A stretch of 5,130 nt of DNA from a bacterium (GTDB taxonomy: Bacteria > Margulisbacteria > Marinamargulisbacteria > SXXA01). Position numbers and translations under genes: made by a program. Shown here piece by piece: positions 5,121-5,130 of this stretch. Position 1 is the first letter of the stretch, and each line of letters starts with the position of its first letter. The notes below the pieces were generated by a model that worked only from the letters and a program-made list of their open reading frames with translations, was not told where the DNA came from and ran no database searches. The stretch spans positions 1 to 5,130 of the forward strand of contig JAGYJO010000107.1 of NCBI GenBank assembly GCA_018402095.1, given 5' to 3'.

Positions 5121-5130
5121 ATGGTAGTAT
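5121..5130 (+). CDS. Start of an unidentified gene, cut by the window end
   Basis: Only ATG GTA GTA and one further base are visible (Met-Val-Val). The call rests on the AGGAGG 5 nt upstream and the candidate promoter at 4998-5025. Nothing can be said about the product. It is divergent from the Ig-like gene, so the two may share regulation from the 4766-5120 region. Confidence 0.6.

Overview
The window carries four genes or gene pieces, all apparently for exported proteins of a Gram-negative-type bacterium. The layout is: a 5'-truncated C-type-lectin-like (CTLD) adhesin-like gene on + (1-1802); a small lytic transglycosylase on + (1811-2446), separated from it by 8 nt and probably in the same operon; a hairpin-packed convergent intergenic strip (2447-2593); a broken six-repeat bacterial Ig-like secreted protein on - (2594-4765); an intergenic region (4766-5120); and the first codons of a + strand gene that starts at 5121 behind a strong Shine-Dalgarno sequence. 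I see no mobile-element gene, no rRNA or tRNA and no CRISPR array.

The organism cannot be named safely. An SLT-family transglycosylase with a signal peptide, Ig-like repeats of the 'DTTAP...DAAGN' type and a CTLD plus FRAS1/CSPG-like repeat protein suit an environmental Gram-negative lineage (spirochaete, PVC, Bdellovibrio-like or Margulisbacteria-like). The + strand looks rich in G and T in both gene orientations, which suggests a replication-strand bias.

How the genes fit together: the CTLD protein probably binds ligands at the cell surface or in secreted form. The transglycosylase could open peptidoglycan for export or assembly of surface material. The Ig-like repeat protein looks like another extracellular stalk or envelope protein. 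This joint role is inferred from adjacency and protein class only.

The points most worth checking are: (1) two opposite single-base frameshifts about 60 nt apart that split the Ig-like gene, where the displaced frame still encodes the expected repeat sequence; (2) paired 34-nt repeats in the convergent spacer that differ only by exact reverse-complementation of a 3-nt hairpin loop; (3) a 34-nt stretch identical at 33 positions between the two otherwise diverged CTLDs; (4) a lytic transglycosylase whose usual Tyr-Asn-Ala-Gly-Pro motif reads Tyr-Leu-Met-Gly-Pro. I found no convincing new defence system or other multi-gene novelty here.
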